Assembly: GCA_977017575.1 (NCBI GenBank)
Contig: CDRNVI010000087.1
Span: 248,001-312,000 of the forward strand
Length of the DNA stretch: 64,000 nt
From: Paramoeba atlantica
Taxonomy: Eukaryota; Discosea
Reading direction: 5' to 3'
Both the position numbers and the translations under genes were made by a program. Shown piece by piece: positions 39,492 to 49,066 of this stretch. Under the pieces are notes generated by a model. The model did not search any database. It was not told the DNA's origin and saw only the letters and a list, made by a program, of their open reading frames with translations. The first letter of the stretch is position 1; each line of letters begins with the position of its first letter.

Positions 39492-40514
39492 TCATTCCTG
39501 CGAGCTGTCTACCAACAGAGTTGGTCGAGACCCCTCCTTGAACTCACATACCTCATCTTGGGAGACCCCTGGGAGAAGGATATTCGAAAACAATTCTTTA
39601 GGGGTTGCGTCTTGGAGTACATCGAGGGGTCGTCTGTTGATGGAATCGCACACTGTTTGAAGAACAGCTTGGGTAATCCCGGTGAATTTAAGCGCTTTCG
39701 GATAAAAATCGCGGACTACCCCATTAAAACGCTTTACACCACCCTTCTCCCAACTTGCGTACGGTTTGCAGAAGAAAGAGACGCATCCGAACGACTCATT
39801 GACTTTCTCATGCTTCGCGAATTCTGTTCCGTTGTCATACGTAACAGTATGAACGAAGAAGCCCCGTAAAGCCTTGTTGACCTCCTGGGCAACAAGTTCG
39901 GAATTCTTTGAGGAAAGAATGCGTAGGATACCGAAACGGCTCTTCCGTTCTACTAAACTTAGGAAATAGCCTGAGTGTTTCGTACCTTCAATTAAATCGC
40001 ACTCCCAGTCTCCATATCTGGAGCGGATGATGATAATATCAGGACATTCGCTGATGTCAGTACAGTTCGGGATTTTTAATCGATTAAGACCACGACGCCG
40101 TCTTCCGCGACCACCTTTGCGTCGAAGGTATTGCGTCACGTCGCCGCCTTTATCTTCCCGTTTGATCTGGCCATATATTGCCACGCGCGAAATCTTAAAT
40201 CCGTCGTCTTTCCATAGCGTTTTCGCGATTTGCTGTGGACTAAAGCGTTCCTTTAGCAACGAGATGACTTTGTCCTTTATTCGACCACATACCTTGGGGC
40301 GTTTGTGCTTTCGCGTGGTCTTGGTAACCATGGCCGCTTTCTGAGCCCGTTTAGCGTCATAGTGGCCCTTTCGAGAGCCTCGAGTGAGCTCACGACTTAG
40401 AGTTGATTGCGAAACGCCGAGCTTTTCAGCAATCTCTTCTTGAGAAAAATTTTGCTGGTTGTATAACACTTCTATCGTTCCGCAGTCCTCTGCATCCAGT
40501 TGCTTTTTGGTCAT
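39492..40514 (-). CDS. IS30-family transposase
   Basis: About 340 residues from the ATG at 40514 (MTKKQLDAEDCG); the longer upstream frame is low-complexity repeat and rejected. The N-terminal helix-turn-helix is FSQEEIAEKLGVSQSTLSRE, as in IS30 transposases. The DDE core follows: RYGDWECDLIEGTKHSGYFL (first Asp), TVTYDNGTEFAKHE (second Asp) and SWEKGGVKRFNGVVRDFYPK (Glu), then INRRPLDVLQDATPKELF. In bacterial IS30 the third motif reads WERGTNENTNGL; here NEN is changed to VKR. The ORF is complete. No terminal inverted repeats were found by eye. Unusual in a eukaryotic setting: transfer from bacteria or a eukaryote-adapted IS30 lineage. Confidence 0.85.
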   Translation of the reverse strand: MTKKQLDAEDCGTIEVLYNQQNFSQEEIAEKLGVSQSTLSRELTRGSRKGHYDAKRAQKAAMVTKTTRKHKRPKVCGRIKDKVISLLKERFSPQQIAKTLWKDDGFKISRVAIYGQIKREDKGGDVTQYLRRKGGRGRRRRGLNRLKIPNCTDISECPDIIIIRSRYGDWECDLIEGTKHSGYFLSLVERKSRFGILRILSSKNSELVAQEVNKALRGFFVHTVTYDNGTEFAKHEKVNESFGCVSFFCKPYASWEKGGVKRFNGVVRDFYPKALKFTGITQAVLQTVCDSINRRPLDVLQDATPKELFSNILLPGVSQDEVCEFKEGSRPTLLVDSSQE

Positions 40515-40582
40515 AAGGAGCACAAAAAAAGAGCAGAAAGTAAAGGAAGACAAATTAATACTCCATAGGATGTAATGCAAAC

Positions 40583-40626
40583 AGATAGTGGCAGACGGTG
40601 ACAGATGGTGGCAGACGGTGGCAGAC
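40583..40626. repeat. Short tandem repeat GTGGCAGACG
   Basis: Three to four imperfect copies of a 13-bp unit (GTGGCAGACGGTG) upstream of the IS30-like gene. They could be binding sites or a chance repeat. Confidence 0.4.
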
Positions 40627-40860
40627 AAAAAGACCACTTGGTACACTATTTTTTTCGTCTAGCATAGATAAGCCGCTTGCCAACATTACCTTTTCGAAAG
40701 TTCACATCCCCCCCCCCTGACCAGTCGTTCAAAAAACACGATCGACCCTGTAATATCGAGTTTCTAAAAAATCCAAAACGTAGCACTACGTCGTTAGATG
40801 AGTTCTTTGATAAACGAGAGGAATAAAGCAAAAAAATGTGTTACCAAGTTAAAAATCTAA

Positions 40861-41617
40861 TTATGAACTCAAATCAATCTCATCGACTGAGTTAAAGTAG
40901 TCCCGAGAGTCGCTTTGAGTATGAAATACGTAAGCGTCCATTGGCCCCGTTTTACTAAGCTGCTCGGGAGCTGGATATCGAGAACTCTGATTTTCATGTT
41001 TTTCAATGATGTCTTCGATTTCCCGGATTTTGTTACATGTTAATGCTTGATATCTACCCTTTGCTCCGTGACGATGAAAATTATCAATGTTGTGTACAAT
41101 GAGAGCGCAGCAGAAAGCGTGAAACAACATTTCCGAGTTTCAAGTCCACTGCTTAAACGCCAGAAAACGACCGACATTGACACGCCCGAATACGTGTTCT
41201 ATACGAGCGCGAAAAAAATAAAGGCTTTCGTTTATTTTTAACGTGCGCTTCTGTCATATACTCTCTATTGCTCAAACGACTTCGTGAAAATTGTGGCCAT
41301 ATCTGCGATTTGGAAAATGGAAGTATAGCCCTTGTTGTGGCTCCGTTGTAGAACCCTCCGTCTGCAAGAGCACACAAGCCTTTTCTATCCAGGAAATTCA
41401 TCACACCGCAAGCGCCTTGTATGACAGAATCCGACGACGCCCCACAATACAGCGAGTCGCCAACGAAACATACGTACCCACTCAATGTGCATGCAACAAA
41501 CGCTTTAGCTACGTGCGTTGAGTATTTGGGTTGATAGTTCCCAGTTGTCCACGTCTGTGCAAGCCCCAAACAGACAAACCCGGGACAGGGTTTATGTTTA
41601 ACAATATCTCTACACAC
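40861..41617 (-). pseudogene. PIF/Harbinger (IS5-like DDE_4) transposase relic
   Basis: Minus-strand pieces: CFVGDSLYCGASSDSVIQG (about 41470-41410), LCALADGGFYNGATTRAILP (about 41370-41310), LSNREYMTEAHVKNKR, then in another frame RARIEHVFGRVN (about 41200-41160), and LSAALSLYTTLIIF near 41100. This order, ending in the R..IE..FGR.. motif, is that of Harbinger transposases. At least one frameshift near 41210. The N-terminus is absent. Confidence 0.65.
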
Positions 41618-41710
41618 ATCTCTAAATTTTTATGTACAAAAACATGTAGAAAATGTTAGAAAATTGTTCAATAAAAAAAAGAGTTTTTTGGCCGGAAGTA
41701 TAAAGGGAGG

Positions 41711-42207
41711 TACTGATTCTTCGTCTGTATAAAATTTTGTTTTGTCATGCACTTGTAGTGCAGAGGTAAGCCCCAGTGTCTTTACCCGCATACGACGGGT
41801 GGATCACGCGAGGGTTCGTCTTCGCCTGTGGTAAGTGGGTGCAGAGAGATCGGTTGTCATGTGCGGGTGCAGAGAGCTGCGACAGAGCCGAGGTGCAGAG
41901 AGCCGGGAGGCTCGTGGGCGGAAGACACGTCTAGTGGTCCTCAAGGGAGGCCACCGTGACGCATTACCTCCTCGGAAAGGCGGGCACGGGAGAAAGAGAA
42001 GCCGAGAGAGGGAAGCACACTCACTCCAGGGGAGTGAGTCGGGAAGGGGTGAAGGGGTGGAAGCGCGTCCCCTGCTTCAACAATAGAGAGGGACAGTTTC
42101 GGCCTTAGTGCCGGCCGGCAACGGGCATAAAAATACAGTAACAGTATGCCCGTTGCCGGGGAAAGAAAGGATGAACTAAGGAAAAAGGACGAACAAGGTA
42201 CAGAAAC
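41711..42207 (-). mobile_element. SL-tagged SINE, copy 1
   Basis: Non-coding, 497 bp, flanked by the 17-bp direct repeat GGAAGTATAAAGGGAGG (41694-41710, 42208-42224). On the minus strand it starts with GTTTCTGTACCTTGTTC (SL-like), then a 15-bp stem hairpin (CCGGCAACGGGCATA and its inverse, 42112-42160), a second hairpin (ACTCACTCC/GGAGTGAGT), several AGCTCTCTGCACC repeats, and near its 3' end TCTCTGCACT, a 3-nt loop, AGTGCATGA, the same hairpin layout as the LINE family. The body shows no RT or ORF. Internal promoter boxes were not recognised. Confidence 0.85.
41749..41761 (-). other. LINE-type 3' hairpin in SINE copy 1
   Basis: Stem GCACT/AGTGC with loop ACA on the minus strand, preceded by TCT and followed by ATGACAAAACA. 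The stem bases differ from all LINE copies, yet the position and flanks are conserved. Confidence 0.7.
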
Positions 42208-42279
42208 GGAAGTATAAAGGGAGGGGAGACAGTACGTTTGAAATTAGTATGCCTAGAACTTACGGTTTTGTTTTACACC

Positions 42280-42756
42280 ATGTTTTATACCTTTCTAGCA
42301 GCGGATGTTCCAGAGTCGCGTGTCATAGCTCGCGCAGCCAAAGTGAGCGCGACGAATCTTCCGTCAGAATACGATCTTGTGCGACTGGTGCGTAACATTG
42401 AGAATCCACATACCTCGTGGAGTACATCAACCCCGGCTTGCGAGTGGGATGGCGTGTCTTGTAACAAAGAGGCTGAGATAACGGGGATTAATTGGCCCTC
42501 AAGAAAACTAACCGGTGAGCTAAGCTTTAGTTATCTACCGAAAACACTGCATACTTTGTACGCTTATGTAAACAAGCTTTCCGGTGAATTGCAATTTGAT
42601 ACGTTTCCTGTTACATGTATGATGCGTACGTTAAGTCTTCGGGACAATGAGTTAAGTGGACCATTGGACTTAACGGCTCTTCCTCCAAAACTGAAGACGT
42701 TAATACTCTCTGGGAACCAATTTACGGGTGACGTTTGTTTGACGAAATTGCCGTCA
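42280..42756 (+). pseudogene. LRR gene, 5' part, interrupted by LINE copy 2
   Basis: Nearly identical to the intact gene at 36584 from MFYTFLAADVPES to LTKLPS. The frame is cut after CCGTCA at 42756, where LINE copy 2 begins. The rest lies at 47694-47957. In the intact paralogues the sequence reads CCGTCAGAGCTCAT without a break. Confidence 0.85.
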
Positions 42757-42771
42757 TGTTATGATTATCAT

Positions 42772-42783
42772 GCAGTAAACTGC
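42772..42783 (-). other. 3' terminal hairpin of LINE copy 2
   Basis: Minus strand: TCTCTGCAGT, TT loop, ACTGCATGATAATC. Stem GCAGT/ACTGC, 5 Watson-Crick pairs. Confidence 0.7.
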
Positions 42784-42860
42784 AGAGATTAAAACAGAAG
42801 AAGATCGGGTGTATCCCTTTAGTGCGCCCAAAACGCACTTCTTCTTCTGACATGCCCACC

Positions 42861-43853
42861 TCATTGGAAGCTTGGCATATACCAGTTGGGGTTCTCCCGT
42901 TGTTGGTATATGTGGAAACTTCCTAGTAGTGCTCGCTGCACTAGTTTTTCCCTACACTTGGAGGCTTCAGCCTTAGTTCCAAAGAGGGAGTTTATCGCAC
43001 GTGCGGAGGAGTTCAGCTTTCCTCTCGCACCAACTTCAAAAACCAGGAGAAAGGTCGACGGATTCGCTAGCCTGCGCTGCGTGTAAAGATGTGTGTACTT
43101 ACGAACCTTCCGTTCGTGGGCGTATTCCAAGTTCTCTTCCCATGGGGATGTAAGTTCAATTATGTACTCGGACCCGTTGTGCAGCCGCACCCATCCATCT
43201 GGTCTCAGTTCAGTTCCGTGCGAGAGCCAGGGAGGAGAGTTGCGGTACAGGTCCACATCAAAGTGGTACGAGGATGTGGTGGGAGAGTTGGCAACAGCGT
43301 CTGCAAGGGCAAGTAGTATAAGATCATGGCGGTATGTATACCGTCCTTGCTCAAGGGACACTTTGCAGCCTGTTAAGATGTGGCGCGGGGTCTGGGTCGC
43401 TTCGCCACAAATTGGACATGTGACGTTCGTGTGTGACGATATGCCCCACCGGCGGAGAGAGGAACGCGTAGGAAGTGGAGTTTGAGTGAGCACGGATGCC
43501 GCGAAGCGAGAGAGGGAGGAGCTTTTGATATTACATAGGACAGAAGCGAAGTCTTTCGCTAGGTCGCTTTCTGTAGCCATTTGAAACCATTCGCAGGCTA
43601 TGGTGCTGCGGCGTTGTACTGACTCGATCAAGTGCCTTTCATGCTCATCGTTAATTGTTCTTCGGAGGTTATCGGGGTCACCCCGCATATCATAGAACCT
43701 CGCTGCGGGCCTCACATGTCCTGATGAGCGTCTACGTTGCTCGTTGGCTATCCTGTGTCGTAATGCGTACTGTACCGCTGGGTCACGAGATTTGGACATT
43801 TGCGAGATGGCTGTGGCCGTACACTGCAGCCAAAGCTTAGAGATGCTCATCAT
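42861..43853 (-). pseudogene. LINE copy 2: C-terminal finger and endonuclease
   Basis: 330 codons. SRFAASVLTQTPLPTRSSLR, the finger CPICGEATQTPRHILTGC, ELRPDGW, then IIELTSPWEENLEYAHERK and VFEVGARGKL. These match the endonuclease end of the 30 kb LINE. The core residues of the RLE (RPD, E of IIEL, K of the following helix) are present. A frameshift lies between this ORF and the RT ORF around 43860-43910. Confidence 0.8.
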
Positions 43854-43910
43854 CCGCCAGCCGCGCTCAGAGTAGAAGAGTTCACTTGTGGCCGTTTTCG
43901 CAACGTTAAG

Positions 43911-44558
43911 TCATTTCCTGATTTGGTTTGTGGCCAACTTTTGGAGACGTAGGATATAGTTGAAAGTGATCCCTGTGTTCACAGTCAGGACGTACCGGAG
44001 ACGGGAAATTATTGCGTTATTGTAGATCCACATTTTCGCTGCTTGATCAAATGCGCTTTCCGTAATGTTTCCGAGCCACTTCCGCAACTTACATTGCAGG
44101 GTTTTGAATAGAACTTTTCCTTGTTGTGCCCCAGGAGCTAGCGTCATTCCGAGAAAGAGACTTCCCTTGTCACAGATATGTGGAATTACCTGCCCATCCG
44201 TGACTATGCGAGGGCGATGTGTCTTGTAACCTCCGTTGAGGACTGCCATGTGTTGCACTCGGCACTTCCCGACGTTCAGCCGGAGCCCCATAGTGGTGAG
44301 AACCCGGTGCAGAACGTTGGTCGCCCGCTGTAATTCGTCAGGGGTGCCCGCGACAAGGGTTAGGTCATCAGCAAACGCTTTTATGAAGGTTTCTCGCGTG
44401 TCCCATACAATACCATATTTTGGCAGGCTAGATCGGAGGTACCGAAGGACCACTTCCATTGCGATGAGAAAGAGAACAGGAGATAAGGTATCGCCTTGGA
44501 GAAAGCCACGTGTTATAGAGATATCTCCGGTCAATCCCTCTGCACACTTCACTTGCAT
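43911..44558 (-). pseudogene. LINE copy 2: RT palm and thumb
   Basis: GFLQGDTLSPVLFLIAMEVV, FIKAFADDLTLVAGT (the catalytic box is FADD here), GLRLNVGKCRVQHM, HICDKGSLFLGMTLAPGAQQ, FNYILRLQKLA. Catalytic residues are intact; the frame is lost on both sides, near 44560-44650 and 43910. Confidence 0.8.
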
Positions 44559-44650
44559 GGAAGCTCCCGTGTACAGGGCTCGAACTGGTACAGGGCACCA
44601 ACTCTAACGTTGGTGGGAAGGCGAGCCCATTCCAGGGCAGAGAAGAGCAC

Positions 44651-46114
44651 CTAGTGTGGGAGTGAACCAAAGGCATTCTTGAGGTCGTACTGTCCAAGGC
44701 AGTATTGGCGTTTGTGTTGCCGTTGGTGGTCAAGAAGTTCACAAAGCGCTTGGGTATGTTCGATACAGCCATTCACACCAGGCAGGAATCCCTTCTGGAT
44801 TGTAGTATCTATTACTCCCGATCCTGTGACATGTTCCTGAATCCGGTGGCTGACAATGCTGTGGAAGAGTTTCCCGAGACAGCTCGTAAGGCTTATGGGC
44901 CGCCAGTTGGAAACGTTCTGCGTAGGGCCACTTTTATGCACAAGAAGGGTAACCGCTTTCTTCCAGTTGTCGGGACAGACCCCAAATTTGAAGAGGTCGT
45001 TAAACGATTGGGGTAAGAAAGGGTGTAGCGCGGGGCAGCGCTTTAGCAGCGCATTGCTAACGGTGTCAGAGCCTGGTGCCGCTGTATGGCGCTTCGATGA
45101 TACAGCGGCTGCGATCGTGGCGCTATCTATTGCTTCCCATGTCATGTCTCTATCCGCCTGGGGGCCCAGAAGCTCTGTTGGAGGAAGTCCACATTCTTGA
45201 GTTGTTTCCATAGAGCCCCTGAAATAGGACTCTACTTCGGCGGGGGCGATGTCTGGATGCTTCCCATTACGTTGCTGTGCTTCTTTTTCGTGGTTATCAA
45301 TACATTCACTACCTGCCGTCCAGGGATTCCTTTGAAATCTTGTGTGGGCCCAGCGCTGAGCCATCTCCAGTCGCTGCGCTTCTCCTTCTGCCATGTAGAC
45401 CTTCTGAAGTTTTACAGCCTCTTTCAGTTGACCCTTGACGTGGTTCCGCTCGGCCCGTCCGTGGGTATATCGCAATGTTGCTTTCAGTTGTCGAACGTGA
45501 GTTTCAAGCTGCTTGGCCGAGCGCTCCGCTGCCAGGGGGCGTGTTCTGCGACGGTTGTGACGCGCGTTTGTTCTAATACGGAATCCCCCGGTTGGATCTG
45601 CCTCGCTGGCCACCTCGTATGCCGACACCGCGAGACATGCCGTGAGTAGTTCTGCTTGTGCGGTAGCCTCGTCGGCACTCTCTGCGGGACTCAGAAATTT
45701 GGTACATCTTTCCAGTGCCTTTTCCTCCGTGCGCTGCCACTGTGCAGAGGAAAGATGTATCATGATGCGGCCTCCTTCTATGGTGCGTAGTGTGGATAGA
45801 AGAGTTCCGGGTGTATCCTGCACGTTCTCCAATCGGGACGTTGCGGCCCTCGATCGGTTCGCATTAGCCATCAGAGAGCGGGAAGATCGAAGCAGTGGCG
45901 GTTCAGGCTGGTTCTCAGGGTTCCTTATCAATTGGGGTGAGTTGGGAGTTGGTTGATCGTTCTCATCCCCCGACGAGATCGAGTTTCTCTGACCGGTGGA
46001 TCGCGTCTGGCTGCTTGAGGTCGTCGATGTGGTTGTCGGCGTGGTGGTTGGTGTCTCTTCCTTGGATTGGTTGAGGCGAGAGTTTTGACTTCTGGAAATA
46101 CTGATGTTTTGCAC
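44651..46114 (-). pseudogene. LINE copy 2: linker and RT fingers
   Basis: 487 codons covering GGRIMIHLSSAQWQRTEEK (~45770), KLQKVYMAEGEAQRLEMAQR, SKRHTAAPGSDTVSNALL, NVSNWRPISLTSCLGKLFHS, QKGFLPGVNGCIEHTQAL and GQYDLKNAFGSLPH, where the frame ends. Corresponds to residues ~560-930 of LINE copy 1. Confidence 0.8.
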
Positions 46115-46158
46115 GGATCCGTCGGGGTTGATCTGTCTCTCTGCTGGGGGTCGTGACC

Positions 46159-47670
46159 CTAGGAATAGACTTCGAAGACTCCAGATGACGATTCAGCGGA
46201 TGAGGGCCGCGCGGAAACTAGTACTCCTTCTTTGCAGCACTTGTGTAGGCATCGGGCTTTGTCCTGGCATTTATGCAGACACGGTCGTCTATTGACTTGT
46301 ACCTCATTGCTAAGGGCAGGTGTGGAGTTGTTGGGAATCGGCAGCGGATCGGGAAGTGCTGTGACATGAGGGTTACTGTCTTCTAGTGGGGCATTTGCTG
46401 CATGGGTCTCGGTTGTCACGTTGTCAGAGAGCTGCGCTCGCTCATTTTATGAGGTCCACGGTATGAGACTCCTCAGGGACCAACGGGCTGCAGAGGGGCG
46501 CGTTTTCGAGGCTCTATCGCTGTCGTAGTCGTGCGCACGCCTGGTTTCACGGCTCTGGTACGCACGGGGTTCATGTAGTGCTGATTGGACGGTTCGGGTG
46601 CTCCGCTCGTCAAGGGAGGGTGTGAGAGGAGTTGCCGTTGCTGGGTGAGGATCCCGTTCTGGGTGAGGACGAGGGGAGATGGGGACTCCCACCTTGCAGC
46701 ATCGATGTTTGCAATTCGCTTTATCTCGGCATATGTGCTTGCAGGGCCGATGCGTCACCGAGGTGGGAGGGCTGCTTGGCGTGGAGGGAAGTGGTGCTGG
46801 AGTGAGATTTTCTGCATGCAGCTCGCTAGAGGAGTCAGTTGTGGTTGGTACCTGCATAGCTGCGCTTACGGGTTCAGGTAAATGAGGATTTCCGCTTTCC
46901 GGGTCGGTGATTTTGCAGCAGGGATGTTTGCATCTCATTTTATTGAAGCAACGGCGTGCGCAAGGTTCGGTGCGTGCTGATGTAGGGGCCGGTTCTGCGG
47001 GGGTGTTCCGTGTGGGGAGGATTCGGTAGGGTTCGTCAAATCGGATTTTCGGCTTGGTCCACCCGATATCTGCATCTTGTTGCGGCTCAGGGGAGACATG
47101 TGATATTGCGAAGCGGGCCAGTGAGGGTATTACACGTCCGTTGAGTCGTTTTTGTATGGCCCGTCCTAGGGATCCCGCTGAGGAATAATCCTGGTCGAGC
47201 TTCATGTCTTTGTCATTATACGCTGAGGCCCAGCTTGTGTGTCGGTAGGTCGAATATGGCGCCGAAGTTTCGCGGAAGAGGAAGAAATCGCATGCTTTGT
47301 GGTCCATAACGTCGTTCAAAGTGCATCTTTGGACCACGATTCCGTCGGAGCGCTTCGCTCCTGATGAGAGAGTTCGTGCGAGGGAAAGCTCCGCTGTGAT
47401 TTCCGCTTGGAAATGGTCCTTCTCAGTTAGGAATAAGGCTGCCGCGTGCGTGTCGGGGAAGTAAAGCCAGTGTGGAGACTCCGAGTTTCTGAGACGTAGG
47501 GATACTGCCCGATTCTGGGTGAGGCGGAAGCTTTTCTCTCGAGGTGGGGGCGCGCTGGCAGATCCTCGAGGGAGGTCGCCTGGCGCTAGGGGGGCGGGGT
47601 AGGAGGGTGAAGTGTCATGCCCCAATGGGGGAAAGTAACAGTTAGTACGAAATTGAAAATAATTCAACAA
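46159..47670 (-). pseudogene. LINE copy 2: N-terminal domain with three zinc motifs
   Basis: Two frames (46447-47670 and 46159-46419). N-terminal LTQNRAVSLRLRNSESPHWL is the counterpart of the copy 1 start. Three Cys/His motifs: ARRCFNKMRCKHPCCK, KHICRDKANCKHRCCK and LHKCQDKARCLHKCCK. The open frame runs back into the SL motif without an in-frame ATG, so the start codon has been lost or the 5' region is shifted. Confidence 0.75.
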
Positions 47671-47692
47671 GGTACAGAAACTGTATCTTTAT
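47665..47692 (-). other. Spliced-leader-like motif at 5' end of LINE copy 2
   Basis: Minus strand: ATAAAGATA followed by CAGTTTCTGTACCTTGTTG, all 28 bp the same as at LINE copy 1, although the two copies sit in different host sequences. Confidence 0.85.
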
Positions 47693-47693
47693 A

Positions 47694-47957
47694 GAGCTCA
47701 TAAATCTTTGTCTTGGTAGGAACAAGCTATCCGGAGAACTTTGCCTTAGTGAACTACCAAAAGTCCTTATGCTCCGACTTGAAAACAATAATTTTTACGG
47801 AAATATTGACCTAACAGGAGTTCCACCTTCATTGGGAGACCTTCATTTGTCCAACAATGTGAATCTATTTGGCGAAATAGAAGAGCGTCTTCTTTCCGAA
47901 AAACTTCGCAAAGGCCTGAAGATTGAAAACACGAACATTACGCTTTTGACCACCTAG
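47694..47957 (+). pseudogene. LRR gene, 3' part, downstream of LINE copy 2
   Basis: Begins GAGCTCATAAATC directly after the SL-like motif and continues ELINLCLGRNKLSGELCLSE, LPKVLMLRLENNNFYG, VPPSLGDLHLSNN, ending TNITLLTT. Matches 37058-37324 and 63209-63475. Confidence 0.85.
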
Positions 47958-48180
47958 TTTCTGTTTTAAAATCATGAAGTAGACAGCTCTACAGAGAAGG
48001 ACGTTATAGAGAGCGGTTGCTTCAGTAAAAAAAAGTTCCTAAACGTGTTATTTTTTTCGGGTTGAGCGTTATAATTTGGAACGCTGAACCTGTCGTTTAT
48101 AATAGAGGACATTCTGGCTTAATATTGCTACGCGTGTCACGAGTCAAATATTGTGTCATTTTTAGACCACCTACTACTGT

Positions 48181-49026
48181 ATGTTAACACTTAGTATTCA
48201 TCTGGCTGATACGCAGCCATTGCGGCTTAAACAACAGAGAAAGGAATCCAACACTGCATTGCCGTTAGGAGGAGATAACACATTAGAAGATAAAATACCT
48301 GTTGTCCGCACGGGTAAGGTACGAGGATCGGAATTACCACAAGAATATGAACTGGCACGACTTATTGCGAATATTGAGAATCCACGTTCCTCTTGGAATG
48401 TTTCAACCGCGGCGTGTGAGTGGAAAGGTGTGACTTGTGATGAACACTCACGCGTCACAAATATTGAATGGAAGACCCCTGCGCTAGATTCTGATCTGGG
48501 AACTATGGAAGCACTTTTAGAGGGAACGCTGCAATGGGAATATTTGCCCCCCACTTTGCTTTATTGCATTGTTATGAATAATCAACTGTCAGGAACGGTA
48601 CCGCTTGATTCACTGCAGCCGAAGCTGATATACTTTGTCGTAAGCTATAATGTGTTTAGCGGTGAATTGAATTTGAAACATTTGCCACAGACCTTAGAAA
48701 GGCTTTATCTCGACCATAACGAGTTTGTCGGACCTGTGGATTTGACTCATTGGCCACCGAATTTAGTTTTGGTTAGCGTCTCGAATAACCACCTTTCAGG
48801 GAGGATTGATCTGTCTTGTTTGCCTGACTCTTTGATACAGGTACTTTTGGCGGACAACATGTTTAAAGACTTCGTGACATTCGACAAAATTCCTTCAGGC
48901 CTAAAATACTTAGGCCTCAAGAACAACGGAAAGCTTTGTGGTGAGATTGATCTGTGTTTTTTTAAGAGACGAGGCCAAACGATAAGCTTTTCAGGGACTA
49001 AGATTAAAAGGAAGCAGTTTGATTGA
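48181..49026 (+). CDS. LRR protein, intact, distinct subfamily
   Basis: 281 residues from ATG 48181. N-terminus MLTLSIHLADTQPLRLK, linker VVRTGKVRGSELPQEYELAR, cap SWNVSTAACEWKGVTC, then about seven LRRs (LPPTLLYCIVMNNQLSG, LPQTLERLYLDHNEFVG, WPPNLVLVSVSNNHLSG). Ends with a Lys/Arg-rich tail, KIKRKQFD, and no anchor. The same gene starts again at 63699 in the duplicated block, and a 130-bp fragment lies at 56657. It ends 22 bp before the pogo-like element at 49049. Confidence 0.85.
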   Translation: MLTLSIHLADTQPLRLKQQRKESNTALPLGGDNTLEDKIPVVRTGKVRGSELPQEYELARLIANIENPRSSWNVSTAACEWKGVTCDEHSRVTNIEWKTPALDSDLGTMEALLEGTLQWEYLPPTLLYCIVMNNQLSGTVPLDSLQPKLIYFVVSYNVFSGELNLKHLPQTLERLYLDHNEFVGPVDLTHWPPNLVLVSVSNNHLSGRIDLSCLPDSLIQVLLADNMFKDFVTFDKIPSGLKYLGLKNNGKLCGEIDLCFFKRRGQTISFSGTKIKRKQFD

Positions 49027-49066
49027 CAGGAAAAGAGATTGATTTATACTGTGCCCCCCCCACTTA

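Larger units (their letters stand above)
42757..47693 (-). mobile_element. LINE copy 2 (SL-tagged RLE LINE), frameshifted
   Basis: About 4.94 kb in antisense to the LRR gene. 5' end (right): SL-like motif at 47665-47692. 3' end (left): hairpin at 42772-42783, then ATGATAATCATAACA. Full length, but the polyprotein is split over five frames and the first in-frame ATG is missing. Comparison with the uninterrupted genes shows at most one duplicated base at the target. Confidence 0.9.

Noticed and set aside
39492-40646. Longer start for the IS30-like protein at 40646
   Set aside because: The extra residues translate a GTGGCAGACG tandem repeat and hydrophobic non-family sequence; the ATG at 40514 fits the family N-terminus.
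41760-42100. tRNA-derived origin of the SINE
   Set aside because: I could not find a convincing A box and B box pair or cloverleaf; the shared features are the SL and the LINE 3' hairpin.
44236-46295. Plus-strand ORFs over LINE copy 2
   Set aside because: They are antisense to well-supported RT and zinc-motif sequence.
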